From NCBI GenBank assembly GCA_017415945.1, contig JAFQDR010000085.1, positions 1 to 5,721 of the forward strand: a DNA stretch of 5,721 nucleotides. Reading direction: 5' to 3'. A program made the position numbers and the translations under genes. This DNA comes from Oscillospiraceae bacterium (GTDB taxonomy: Bacteria; Bacillota_A; Clostridia; Oscillospirales; Oscillospiraceae). Position 1 is the stretch's first letter. Each line of letters starts with the position of its first letter. Below are positions 1 to 5,650 of the stretch, in pieces. The notes under the pieces were generated by a model. It ran no database searches, was not told where the DNA came from, and saw only the letters and a list, made by a program, of their open reading frames with translations.

Positions 1-753
1 GAAAAAGGGATATGCCAAGGCAGAGGTGTAGGTCTTCCCCAGACTGCCTACGGACACGGCACACAGCAGCACGTTCAGCACCGTCACCCCCAACAGCCAC
101 GGGATGAGACTGTGAGATTTTTCGTCGGCTGCGGTATATTGGGTCAAAAATCCCATGGTCACCAAGGCCACGGACACCGCCTCCGCTGCAAGGGGGATGC
201 CCTTTGCAATGGCGGGCGCATCTTCCCATGTGACGGGTAAGAGGAAGGTGGGCTCCACATCCTCTAAGGAAAACAGCAGCACCGTGAGGATCACGAACAG
301 AAGCAGAGGACGAAACAGCTCCGCCGTCCGCGCCAGAGGCTTGATATGCCCAAAAGCGGCAATTGTGCAGGCAATGGCTGTGAGCACCATGAAGAAGGGA
401 GGCGTGGCTGTGGGATAAATGGTGGCGATGAATCGATCAGCGCCGCTGCGCAATAAAAAGCCGCTGTGGAAAACCAACCACGCCGACCACAAAAGCAGCA
501 GGAGTTTTCCACCGAAACTACCCAAAATACGGGGCAAAACCCGGGAAAATCCCTGTCCTTGTGGAAAACCCTTCAGCAGCAGAGTGAGCATGGCTGTCAA
601 AAGCAGGGCAGGCAGCAGAGAACAAGCGGCGCTGACCCATGCGGCAGACCCTGCACGGGAAGCAACGCTTGCGGGCAGCAGCCGCAGAAAGGGACTGAGC
701 ATAGCCACGAAGCACAGGATTCGCAGCTGTCGGAACGATATGCCGTTCTTCAC
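1..753 (-). CDS. GerAB-family spore germination permease subunit (3' end outside window)
   Basis: The gene starts at a GTG (753-751) and stays open for 251 codons to the left edge, so roughly the last 110 residues of a usual ~365-aa GerAB protein are missing. The product is very hydrophobic. I estimate membrane segments near residues 8-28, 38-61, 82-100, 117-135, 147-163, 183-203 and 216-235. An ARTAELF motif at 141-147 precedes a membrane helix and a ThrTyr...TyrPro stretch lies near 240-249; both are typical of GerAB, an APC-superfamily-like membrane subunit of germinant receptors in the spore inner membrane. The start is set by an AAGGAGG box seven bases upstream. The start overlaps the gerAC-type stop as GTGA, which indicates translational coupling. 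Family assignment is firm. The germinant and the subtype (GerA, GerB, GerK) cannot be told. Confidence 0.88.
   Translation of the reverse strand, partial: MKNGISFRQLRILCFVAMLSPFLRLLPASVASRAGSAAWVSAACSLLPALLLTAMLTLLLKGFPQGQGFSRVLPRILGSFGGKLLLLLWSAWLVFHSGFLLRSGADRFIATIYPTATPPFFMVLTAIACTIAAFGHIKPLARTAELFRPLLLFVILTVLLFSLEDVEPTFLLPVTWEDAPAIAKGIPLAAEAVSVALVTMGFLTQYTAADEKSHSLIPWLLGVTVLNVLLCAVSVGSLGKTYTSALAYPFF
465..569 (-). repeat. Pair of identical 10-mers GTTTTCCACA (465-474 and 560-569)
   Basis: Two exact copies on the minus strand, 95 bp apart, lie inside the GerAB-type gene. Residues 2-10 (TTTTCCACA) differ at one base from the DnaA box TTATCCACA. One copy starts at codon position 1, the other at codon position 2, so the identity does not come from a repeated peptide. 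A 9/10 match on the opposite strand lies at 504-513. Function is unproven. Confidence 0.4.
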
Positions 754-1901
754 GATGGTACCTCCTTGGTACGGGATTCATTTTCCTTGTGGTGGACGGA
801 GCATTGCACATGGGCAGACATGGACAGGGTGTCAAGCTGCTGTGTCCATGGAATCGGTGCGCGGGTCATTTCCTTGGGATAGGCGATGGCAATGCGGGCC
901 CCCAATCCCAAAAAGTCGCATTTGGTGCTGCGCATGGCCAGAAACAGCTCATTCATCCATTGGCTTACGTTATCCGACACCGCAGCTTCCAATCGCTGCC
1001 TGTCAACAGGATGTTTCTGCTCCGTTTCTATGGGCTCCGCTTCCAATTGCAGGGAAGACTGCAGCTGAGTCATGGTGCCCGCCTGTCCAAAGGTAGGGGT
1101 CAAGCTGCTTTTGCATTGGGTAAACCGCAGGCTTACGGGCTGTCCGTCCACGGTGATGGTCACCCCGCCTGTGCCAAGCTCCCCAATGAGGAGATTTACG
1201 GCACGGGAGGCATCGGCAGAGAGAAAGGCGGTGAGAGTGCCGTAGTCAATGACCCCATAGCCCGCCGCAATGGGGGTCACTTCCTCATCCTCCGCAGAGG
1301 GGTTGGTGTCTTTTGTCTTGTTCATGGTTAGAGCGCAGGCCAAGGCACTGCCGTATTCCGCGGAAAAGGAGCCGATGTCCCCGCAGGTAAAGGGGAAGCC
1401 CATGCCCTGTCGGTCACAGTCACGGATGACCGCCTCCAATACATCGTGTATCCCTTCCTTTTTGCCGCCTGCCTCCATGACAGCATCCTTGGCCTTGCCG
1501 CCCTTTACGATGAACAGGGGAATGTCCGACCGCAGCTGCTCGGAGCTTTCCAAATACTGCATCACATCTCCCAGCCCCTGCCGTGCGTAGTCCTCGCCAA
1601 CCAGTACATAACGGGTGTGGGCAAAGTACAGCTCGAATTTTTCGCTGTAATTTTGCAGCTTCCCCAAGCAATCGGAAATGTTCTTCCCCGTACAGGACAG
1701 ACGGATGAGGCTTTGTCCCTCCTCACCCTCCTCACCGCCGCAGATACTCAGCTCCAAGCCTTCCTCGTGGGCATCGAAGCCAATGGCGTGAATCAGCTTC
1801 AGCTGTTCAATGGGACGATAGTTGGAAAACAAGCTGCTTTTTGCACAGCCTGTGGAAAACAATAGGCAGATCGGCATGAGGAACAGGAAAAATCGTTTCA
1901 T
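750..1901 (-). CDS. Ger(x)C-family spore germination lipoprotein (GerAC-like)
   Basis: A 383-aa protein, a normal length for GerAC. The start at 1901 follows an AAGAGG box with a 6-nt spacer and opens directly into a lipoprotein signal: Lys2-Arg3, a hydrophobic core, then the lipobox STGC with Cys19 as the expected lipidation site. Longer in-frame starts would run into the divergent promoter and delete this logic. After the Cys come an N-terminal region with IGFD (about 40-43), the GerAC-like stretch FAHTRYVLVGE near 94-104, GYGVIDYG...LLIG around 215-240, and the C-terminal signature DFLGLG at 329-334 followed by a Trp-containing segment. GerAC subunits are anchored on the outer face of the spore inner membrane and work with A and B subunits in nutrient sensing. 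It is the first gene of its transcription unit and overlaps the GerAB-type gene by 4 nt. A tandem 9-bp repeat encodes GluGlu-Gly-GluGlu near residues 57-61. Confidence 0.92.
   Translation of the reverse strand: MKRFFLFLMPICLLFSTGCAKSSLFSNYRPIEQLKLIHAIGFDAHEEGLELSICGGEEGEEGQSLIRLSCTGKNISDCLGKLQNYSEKFELYFAHTRYVLVGEDYARQGLGDVMQYLESSEQLRSDIPLFIVKGGKAKDAVMEAGGKKEGIHDVLEAVIRDCDRQGMGFPFTCGDIGSFSAEYGSALACALTMNKTKDTNPSAEDEEVTPIAAGYGVIDYGTLTAFLSADASRAVNLLIGELGTGGVTITVDGQPVSLRFTQCKSSLTPTFGQAGTMTQLQSSLQLEAEPIETEQKHPVDRQRLEAAVSDNVSQWMNELFLAMRSTKCDFLGLGARIAIAYPKEMTRAPIPWTQQLDTLSMSAHVQCSVHHKENESRTKEVPS
761..767 (-). promoter_or_regulatory. Ribosome binding site for the GerAB-type gene
   Basis: On the minus strand AAGGAGG lies inside the last codons of the GerAC-type gene, seven bases before the GTG at 753. 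It decides a GTG start that overlaps the preceding stop codon. This perfect box should compensate for the weaker initiation codon. Confidence 0.8.
1717..1734. repeat. Tandem duplication of the 9-mer CCCTCCTCA
   Basis: Two perfect head-to-tail copies lie inside the GerAC-type gene and encode a repeated Gly-Glu-Glu on the minus strand. Being 9 bp, the repeat keeps frame. It looks like replication slippage within an acidic surface stretch, and no function is inferred. Confidence 0.6.
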
Positions 1902-1944
1902 AATAGGCCTCTTTTCCATATAATTTAGAAGAAATGTGGAAAAC
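1851..1944 (-). repeat. Second pair of the 10-mer GTTTTCCACA (1851-1860 and 1935-1944)
   Basis: Two more exact copies in the same orientation are 84 bp apart. The first lies in the lipobox region of the GerAC-type gene and starts at codon position 3. The second lies in the divergent intergenic region and forms part of the dyad at 1933-1949. The three coding copies therefore occupy all three codon phases. Confidence 0.4.
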
Positions 1945-1949
1945 ACATT
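1933..1949. promoter_or_regulatory. Operator-like inverted repeat in the divergent intergenic region
   Basis: AATGTG and CACATT form perfect 6-bp arms around the 5-bp centre GAAAA. The right arm covers the first two bases of the -35 box of the rightward promoter and the whole dyad lies in the 110-bp region between the divergent gerAC-type and hotdog genes. A repressor or activator could act here on one or both directions. Half of the dyad is also a DnaA-box-like word, so a DnaA contact is an alternative. Confidence 0.4.
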
Positions 1950-1976
1950 GCATACAAACAGCAGCAACGGTACAAT
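1948..1976 (+). promoter_or_regulatory. Probable sigma-A promoter for the hotdog gene array
   Basis: TTGCAT (1948-1953) and TACAAT (1971-1976) are separated by exactly 17 bp. The -10 matches consensus at 5 of 6 positions, the -35 at 3 of 6. Transcription would begin near 1983, which leaves a short leader before the GTG at 2012 and argues against an ATG start at 1985. It is the only credible rightward promoter seen upstream of the four-gene array. Confidence 0.55.
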
Positions 1977-1996
1977 AGAAAAAAATGTTGTACAGG

Positions 1997-2004
1997 AAAG
2001 GGAG
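1997..2004 (+). promoter_or_regulatory. Ribosome binding site that fixes a GTG start for the first hotdog gene
   Basis: AAAGGGAG is followed by a 7-nt spacer and GTG at 2012. An in-frame ATG at 1985 lies upstream of this box, has no box of its own and sits at the predicted transcription start. Confidence 0.65.
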
Positions 2005-2011
2005 CATTGCT

Positions 2012-2836
2012 GTGAGAAAACCAAGCCGCTTTGAACGTAATATGCTGATGGAGGTCACCCAAGTGCGGGAGGACGGCATCACCATGCATGGAAATCTCTA
2101 CAAGGATTGTAATAATGTATATGGTATTGCCCACGGAGGCTATTTATATACCGTTGCCCACATTGCCGCACAGGTTTGTGGAGAACTTTGTCTGGGCGGT
2201 GGGTGGAATGTCCGCAGCGCGGAGTGCCTGTTTCTCCATCCCCTGCGCATTTATCCCTCTGTCATTGAAGCGGTGATAATCAGCAGAGAGCCCGACTACC
2301 CCATGGTTCGCGCGGAAGTGCGGGATTCACAGGGTGCTCTGTGCTTTGAGCTGAACGCCGTTCTGACTCCCGCAATTTCCCATAAGGAAGCAGTGGTGCA
2401 GATTCCCAAAATCCACACAGAAAATATGCCCCCCAAGGAGCCGAATGGGGAATTCCTTCTGCCCTGTGTATCTACCACCTTTGCCCATTGGATGAATATT
2501 TACACCACAGCCAGAGATGAGGCATCCATTGTGTACTCCGTTGATTTGTGTGAGCGAAACTGCGACGAGTACGGCTATGCCCTGCCTGCCGCCATGTTCA
2601 CCGCCGCGGACTGCGCTGTGGGAGGCTGCCTGTATTATGTGGACGGAAAGCGGCCCATTACCGTGTCTGCCAATATGCATTATCTGGCTCCCACTGCCCA
2701 AGGGCCTGTCCATGCGGTGCCACATTCTGTGCGAAAGGGAAAATTCCTGAACTTCTACAATGTGGAGCTGATAGACGGAGCGGGAAAAACCGTTGCGGTG
2801 GGGCAGTTTATCATCCGCGATATGGACAAGAAATAA
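2012..2836 (+). CDS. Double hotdog-fold protein 1 (PaaI-like thioesterase superfamily)
   Basis: A 274-aa soluble protein with no signal peptide or membrane segment. Two hotdog domains follow each other, about residues 10-120 and 165-272. The first has YGIAHGGYLYT with His41-Gly42-Gly43, the loop-helix signature of PaaI/4HBT thioesterases. The place of the PaaI catalytic acid, nine residues after the His, is His50. The second half has YGYALPAAMFTAAD: HGG has become Leu191-Pro192-Ala193, but the acid is kept as Asp200. The central strand motif KRPITVSANMHY is shared with its three neighbours. Members of this superfamily hydrolyse or bind acyl-CoA or acyl-carrier thioesters; the substrate here is not known. 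It is the first gene of the array, 15 nt before gene 2. Fold assignment is good. Enzymatic activity is inferred, and a non-catalytic acyl-binding role is possible, since its second half has the most decayed HGG motif of the four. Confidence 0.82.
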   Translation: MRKPSRFERNMLMEVTQVREDGITMHGNLYKDCNNVYGIAHGGYLYTVAHIAAQVCGELCLGGGWNVRSAECLFLHPLRIYPSVIEAVIISREPDYPMVRAEVRDSQGALCFELNAVLTPAISHKEAVVQIPKIHTENMPPKEPNGEFLLPCVSTTFAHWMNIYTTARDEASIVYSVDLCERNCDEYGYALPAAMFTAADCAVGGCLYYVDGKRPITVSANMHYLAPTAQGPVHAVPHSVRKGKFLNFYNVELIDGAGKTVAVGQFIIRDMDKK

Positions 2837-2851
2837 GAGAGGAGAAGGCAT

Positions 2852-3676
2852 ATGGAAATCAGAGATCCTTTGGCACAGAAGCTGGGCTTGGAGCTTTCGG
2901 AAGTACGAGATAATGGCTTGGTCACAATCACAAACGCACGTCCCGAGGTGCTGAATCCCTACGGGATGGCCCATGGGGGATATCTCCACGCATTGGGACA
3001 GCTGTCCGCTGTGCTTTGTGCGCAGCAAAACTATGGGGGCAGCTGGGAAGTGACCGAGACCTCCACACAATATCTCCGATCCCTGCGGAAATTCCCCGCA
3101 AAGACCGTGATCCAATTGGTGAATGGGGATGAGGCGGCACCTGTCTGCCGTGGGGAAGTGTTCGACGGAGCGGGGGCCCTGTGCATTACCCAGATCATCG
3201 GACTGAAGCGGGCGGCGGAATATGTGCAGGCACCCCTTGTGCACAGCCCCGTCATTACCTCTGCCAATCCCATGCCCAAGGATTTGGATGCGGAGCCTCC
3301 CTTCCCCTGCTTGGCAACCTCCTTCTCTCGTTATCTGAACTGTTATTCCATCCGTAAGGAAGCTACGGGGCTGGTGTACGCACTGGATCTGAACGAAAAC
3401 AACACCGATGCCCATGGCTTTGCCCATACCGCCGCTATGTTCACCGTAGCGGACTCCGCGGCCTGCGGCTCCATGGTGCGTATCGAACGCAAGACCCCCG
3501 TCACCGTGTCCGCATCCATTCGCTATGTGACCAAGGCAGCGGCAAGCCTTGTGGAGGCAAGACCCCGCCTGACCCGCAGAGGACGTGTGCTGAATTTCTA
3601 CGATGTGGATATTGTGGATGGGAACGGGACCCTTGCGGCGGTTGCCCAGTTTGTGGTTCAGAGTCTGGATCAATAA
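2852..3676 (+). CDS. Double hotdog-fold protein 2 (PaaI-like thioesterase superfamily)
   Basis: A 274-aa cytosolic protein starting at ATG 2852 after GGAG with a 7-nt spacer. The first domain carries NPYGMAHGGYLHALGQ with His41-Gly42-Gly43; Gln50 stands where PaaI has its Asp. The second carries GFAHTAAMFTVADSAA: His192 remains, the two Gly are Thr193-Ala194, and Asp201 is kept. The motif KTPVTVSASIRY and the terminal strand DVDIVDGNG align with the other three proteins. Identical length to protein 1, HGG at the same residue number and a shared linker (ProCys...Thr.Phe...Asn.Tyr) make these two the closest-looking pair. Co-transcription with gene 1 is likely because the gap is only 15 nt. It is probably a thioester hydrolase or acyl binder, and may pair with a neighbour as a hetero-oligomer; both points are inference. 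Confidence 0.82.
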   Translation: MEIRDPLAQKLGLELSEVRDNGLVTITNARPEVLNPYGMAHGGYLHALGQLSAVLCAQQNYGGSWEVTETSTQYLRSLRKFPAKTVIQLVNGDEAAPVCRGEVFDGAGALCITQIIGLKRAAEYVQAPLVHSPVITSANPMPKDLDAEPPFPCLATSFSRYLNCYSIRKEATGLVYALDLNENNTDAHGFAHTAAMFTVADSAACGSMVRIERKTPVTVSASIRYVTKAAASLVEARPRLTRRGRVLNFYDVDIVDGNGTLAAVAQFVVQSLDQ

Positions 3677-3773
3677 ATTGTTAAAAAAAAGACTTGTACA
3701 AAAACCATTGCGATATGCAAGGATTTATGAGACAATATACAGTGATAATAAAGTAACAAATGAGGGAATGACT
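3677..3773 (+). other. A/T-rich gap between hotdog genes 2 and 3
   Basis: This 97-nt spacer contrasts with gaps of 15 and 5 nt elsewhere in the array. It holds an A8 run (3683-3690), the 8-bp palindrome TTGTACAA (3694-3701) and a short dyad TTGC-GATAT-GCAA (3708-3720). I see no hairpin plus U-run terminator and no convincing -35/-10 pair: TTGCGA at 3708 and CAATAT at 3733 are 19 bp apart and weak. The gap may hold an internal promoter or a processing site, or mark the join of two duplicated gene pairs. Confidence 0.4.
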
Positions 3774-4655
3774 ATGAACTACGAAAATAAAGAGGCATTG
3801 GCAAAAATCATCGAGTTTGAGGTGCTGGAGGTCCGTGAAAACGGTTTGCTGACCCGTGCGGTATCCAAGAAGGAATTCTGCAACGCTTACGGCTTTGCTC
3901 ACGGCGGCTTCACCTATACCGTGGGGCATCTGGCAGCTATTGCATCCGCACAGCTGTGTCTGGATCGCAAGACTGTTGTCACCGATGCCAGCTGTGAATA
4001 CCTCACCAGCCTGAACGGTGCTTGGGCTTATGCGGAAACCGAGCTGCTCCGTGCAGGCAACAGCCGTCTGGAATATCGTGTTTCCGTGATGGACGAAAAG
4101 AACAGAGTCTGCTTCAAGCAGGTCATCAGTCTGAAGGAAGTGGATCACCCCGAGGTCACCGTCAGCGGCAAGGAGCCCACCCTGTTTATGAGCAAGGATG
4201 GGGATCCCGTGGACGAGGTCACCGGCCTGTCCTATCCCAGACAGTCCCCCGCATTCGCAACCGTCTGCCACTGCTTCATGAGCGGCAGAGGTGCAGCAGG
4301 TATGAAGTATTCCGTTGACCTGCTGGACGATGTATACGATGTGTACGGCACCGCACACGGCGGCGCAATCTATACCTGCTGCGATGCCTGTGCCGGCGGC
4401 AGCATGGCCATGCTGCTGGAAAAGCGTCCCGTTACCGTTTCCAGCTCCATTCACTTCCTCCGTCCCGCAACGGAAGGCCCCGTGACCGTAGAAGCAAAGC
4501 TGGTGCGCAACGGCAAGCAGCTGGTGTTCTACGATCTGGATATTACCGACGGCAACGGCGAACTGATCGCGGTTGCGCTGTTCACCATGCAGGGTGTGGA
4601 ATACAAGGCAAACAATCTGCCTCAGGGATACCAGAACAAAGCTTTTAAGGAGTGA
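3774..4655 (+). CDS. Double hotdog-fold protein 3 (PaaI-like thioesterase, HGG in both halves)
   Basis: A 293-aa soluble protein. The ATG at 3774 is preferred because GAGGG (3762-3766) lies seven bases upstream; the ATG at 3768 would be too close and the far 5' in-frame ATG lies inside gene 2. The first domain has AYGFAHGGFTYTVGH with His43-Gly44-Gly45 and His52 at the acid position. The second has YGTAHGGAIYTCCDACAGG with His195-Gly196-Gly197 and Asp204, the full HGG plus Asp signature of PaaI-type thioesterases. It is therefore the paralogue nearest to a canonical enzyme and the best candidate for measurable activity. KRPVTVSSSIHF and YDLDITDGNGE follow. A roughly 20-residue tail extends beyond the second domain. 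Leucine codons are almost all CTG and glycine mostly GGC, more uniform than in gene 1, which may reflect higher expression. The stop is five bases from the gene 4 start, so the two are surely co-translated. Confidence 0.85.
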   Translation: MNYENKEALAKIIEFEVLEVRENGLLTRAVSKKEFCNAYGFAHGGFTYTVGHLAAIASAQLCLDRKTVVTDASCEYLTSLNGAWAYAETELLRAGNSRLEYRVSVMDEKNRVCFKQVISLKEVDHPEVTVSGKEPTLFMSKDGDPVDEVTGLSYPRQSPAFATVCHCFMSGRGAAGMKYSVDLLDDVYDVYGTAHGGAIYTCCDACAGGSMAMLLEKRPVTVSSSIHFLRPATEGPVTVEAKLVRNGKQLVFYDLDITDGNGELIAVALFTMQGVEYKANNLPQGYQNKAFKE

Positions 4656-4660
4656 CAATT

Positions 4661-5542
4661 ATGCAGGAATTCATCGATGAACAGCTTCCCATCAACGACT
4701 TATTTACGGAGAACTTGAATCTGGTTCTGCAGAGCTACACCAAGAGAAGTGTGACTGTGCGCTGCGACAGCAAGGATGTATTTCTCAACCCCTACGGCTT
4801 TGCCCACGGTGGCTTCCTGTATACCATCGGTCACATTGCAGCCCGCAACATGGCGCTGGTATGTCTGGGGCGCCATATGCAGGTGGTGCAGTCTACCTGC
4901 CAGTATCTGGGTATGGTGCACAGCGCCCCCATTACCGCAGAGGCAAAGCTTATGAGCGTCTTCCATGAGGCAGTGGTTTGTGAGGCCAAGGTCTTTGACG
5001 GTAAGGGAGATCTGTGCTTCCTGCAGACCTTGATTTTGCAGGATACCACTCAGGACGGTGTAGAGCTGGTTTACCCCAAGAAATATAAAGGGAAAACAAC
5101 CTCCAATTTTATGAATACCGGCATCATGGCAAAGGGCATGAAGCGTACCTTTGACGATGTATGTCATATCGGAGCGCCCTATGCAGACAAAAAGGGCATC
5201 CATGTGCAGACCGACCTGTACAGCGACACCAGCTCCGATCGCGGCTATGTCCATCAGGGCGTGCTGTTCACCATGTGCGACAACTGCGTTGCTGCCTGCG
5301 TGGGGATGCTGCAGAAAAAGCGTCCCGTTACGGTGACCGCTTCCATTCACTATCTGCTTCCCGCAGTCAAGGGCCCCATTACCGCAACGGGCAGCCTCCT
5401 GCGTGCGGGCAACAAGCTGGCATACTACGACATTATCGTCAGAGACGGTACGGGCAGAAAGTGCTGCAAGGCCCAGTTTATTATGAATTGCACCGACTGG
5501 CCTCCCCAGATCGCCGCTATGCTCAAGAAGCAGGGCTTCTAA
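4661..5542 (+). CDS. Double hotdog-fold protein 4 (PaaI-like thioesterase superfamily)
   Basis: A 293-aa soluble protein, the same length as protein 3. ATG 4661 follows AAGGAG (4647-4652) with an 8-nt spacer; a GTG at 4652 overlaps that box and is unlikely to be used. The first domain has NPYGFAHGGFLYTIGH with His49-Gly50-Gly51 and His58 in the acid position. The second has GYVHQGVLFTMCDNC: His198-Gln199-Gly200 with Asp207 kept. KRPVTVTASIHY and YYDIIVRDGTG match the neighbours. The interdomain segment (about residues 128-180) is longer and lysine-rich compared with the other three, and the C-terminal tail ends in a short basic helix-like stretch. It is the last gene of the array, followed by a hairpin. 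It probably binds or hydrolyses an acyl thioester. The kept His and Asp make activity plausible, but the middle Gly of HGG is lost. Confidence 0.83.
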   Translation: MQEFIDEQLPINDLFTENLNLVLQSYTKRSVTVRCDSKDVFLNPYGFAHGGFLYTIGHIAARNMALVCLGRHMQVVQSTCQYLGMVHSAPITAEAKLMSVFHEAVVCEAKVFDGKGDLCFLQTLILQDTTQDGVELVYPKKYKGKTTSNFMNTGIMAKGMKRTFDDVCHIGAPYADKKGIHVQTDLYSDTSSDRGYVHQGVLFTMCDNCVAACVGMLQKKRPVTVTASIHYLLPAVKGPITATGSLLRAGNKLAYYDIIVRDGTGRKCCKAQFIMNCTDWPPQIAAMLKKQGF

Positions 5543-5557
5543 TCCAACATATCTATC

Positions 5558-5583
5558 AAAGGGATGACGAAAGTCATCCCTTT
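5558..5583 (+). terminator. Hairpin terminator after the hotdog array
   Basis: An 11-bp perfect stem (AAAGGGATGAC with GTCATCCCTTT) closes on a GAAA tetraloop, 15 nt after the last stop codon. The stem is bordered by A/T on both sides, but only three T lie at its 3' edge, within the stem, and no further U-run follows. Termination may therefore be partial, or the hairpin may mainly protect the mRNA 3' end. Confidence 0.55.
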
Positions 5584-5599
5584 CAGCCTGTCAAAAAAA

Positions 5600-5628
5600 T
5601 AGACCACACCCTCTGTTTCTGGTATAAT
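5600..5628 (+). promoter_or_regulatory. Strong extended -10 promoter for the right-edge gene
   Basis: TGGTATAAT (5620-5628) is a perfect extended -10. TAGACC (5600-5605) matches the -35 at 4 of 6 positions with a 17-bp spacer. Transcription should start around 5634-5636, giving a leader of only about 16 nt before the ATG at 5651. Confidence 0.75.
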
Positions 5629-5646
5629 AGAAGAAACAGGGGGTGT
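5606..5646. repeat. 15-bp inverted repeat around the -10 box, right arm covering the ribosome binding site
   Basis: ACACCCTCTGTTTCT (5606-5620) and AGAAACAGGGGGTGT (5632-5646) pair along 15 positions with a single T-G wobble (5612 with 5640), around an 11-nt loop that contains TATAAT. The right arm includes the AGGGGG ribosome binding site. RNA entering from upstream would fold and hide this site, while RNA begun at the local promoter lacks the left arm. As DNA the dyad could also be an operator. Confidence 0.7.
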
Positions 5647-5650
5647 TCTT

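Noticed and set aside
419..1331. Plus-strand open frames at 419-1096, 466-882 and 789-1331
   Set aside because: They lie opposite the GerAB- and GerAC-type genes, are Pro/Ser/Arg/Gln-rich and match no family.
1930..1955. Sigma-G promoter for the GerAC-type gene (minus strand GTATG and CATTTCT)
   Set aside because: The spacing of 14 is shorter than usual for sigma-G and the -10 fits poorly, so I do not call it, though forespore expression is expected for this family.
1985..2011. ATG at 1985 as the start of hotdog gene 1
   Set aside because: No ribosome site before it and it lies at the predicted transcription start; GTG 2012 has AAAGGGAG at 7 nt and gives a protein equal in length to its neighbour.
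1902..2024. N-terminal extension of the GerAC-type gene to 2024
   Set aside because: It would cross the divergent promoter and bury the lipoprotein signal; the start at 1901 has a proper ribosome site and an ideal signal peptide.
2327..3673. 448-codon minus-strand open frame opposite hotdog genes 1 and 2
   Set aside because: It is antisense to two clear hotdog genes with good ribosome sites, its product is a low-complexity His/Gly/Gln-rich mirror of them, and it has no domain I recognise.
3603..3773. Extended start for hotdog gene 3 at 3603 or 3768
   Set aside because: The first overlaps the end of gene 2 and reads the A/T-rich gap as protein; the second is only one base from its ribosome site.
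3681..4658. 325-codon minus-strand open frame opposite gene 3
   Set aside because: Same case: antisense shadow of a conserved gene, with His/Gly/Gln/Cys-rich nonsense composition.
4700..5350. 216-codon minus-strand open frame opposite gene 4
   Set aside because: Antisense shadow of gene 4; no recognisable protein features.
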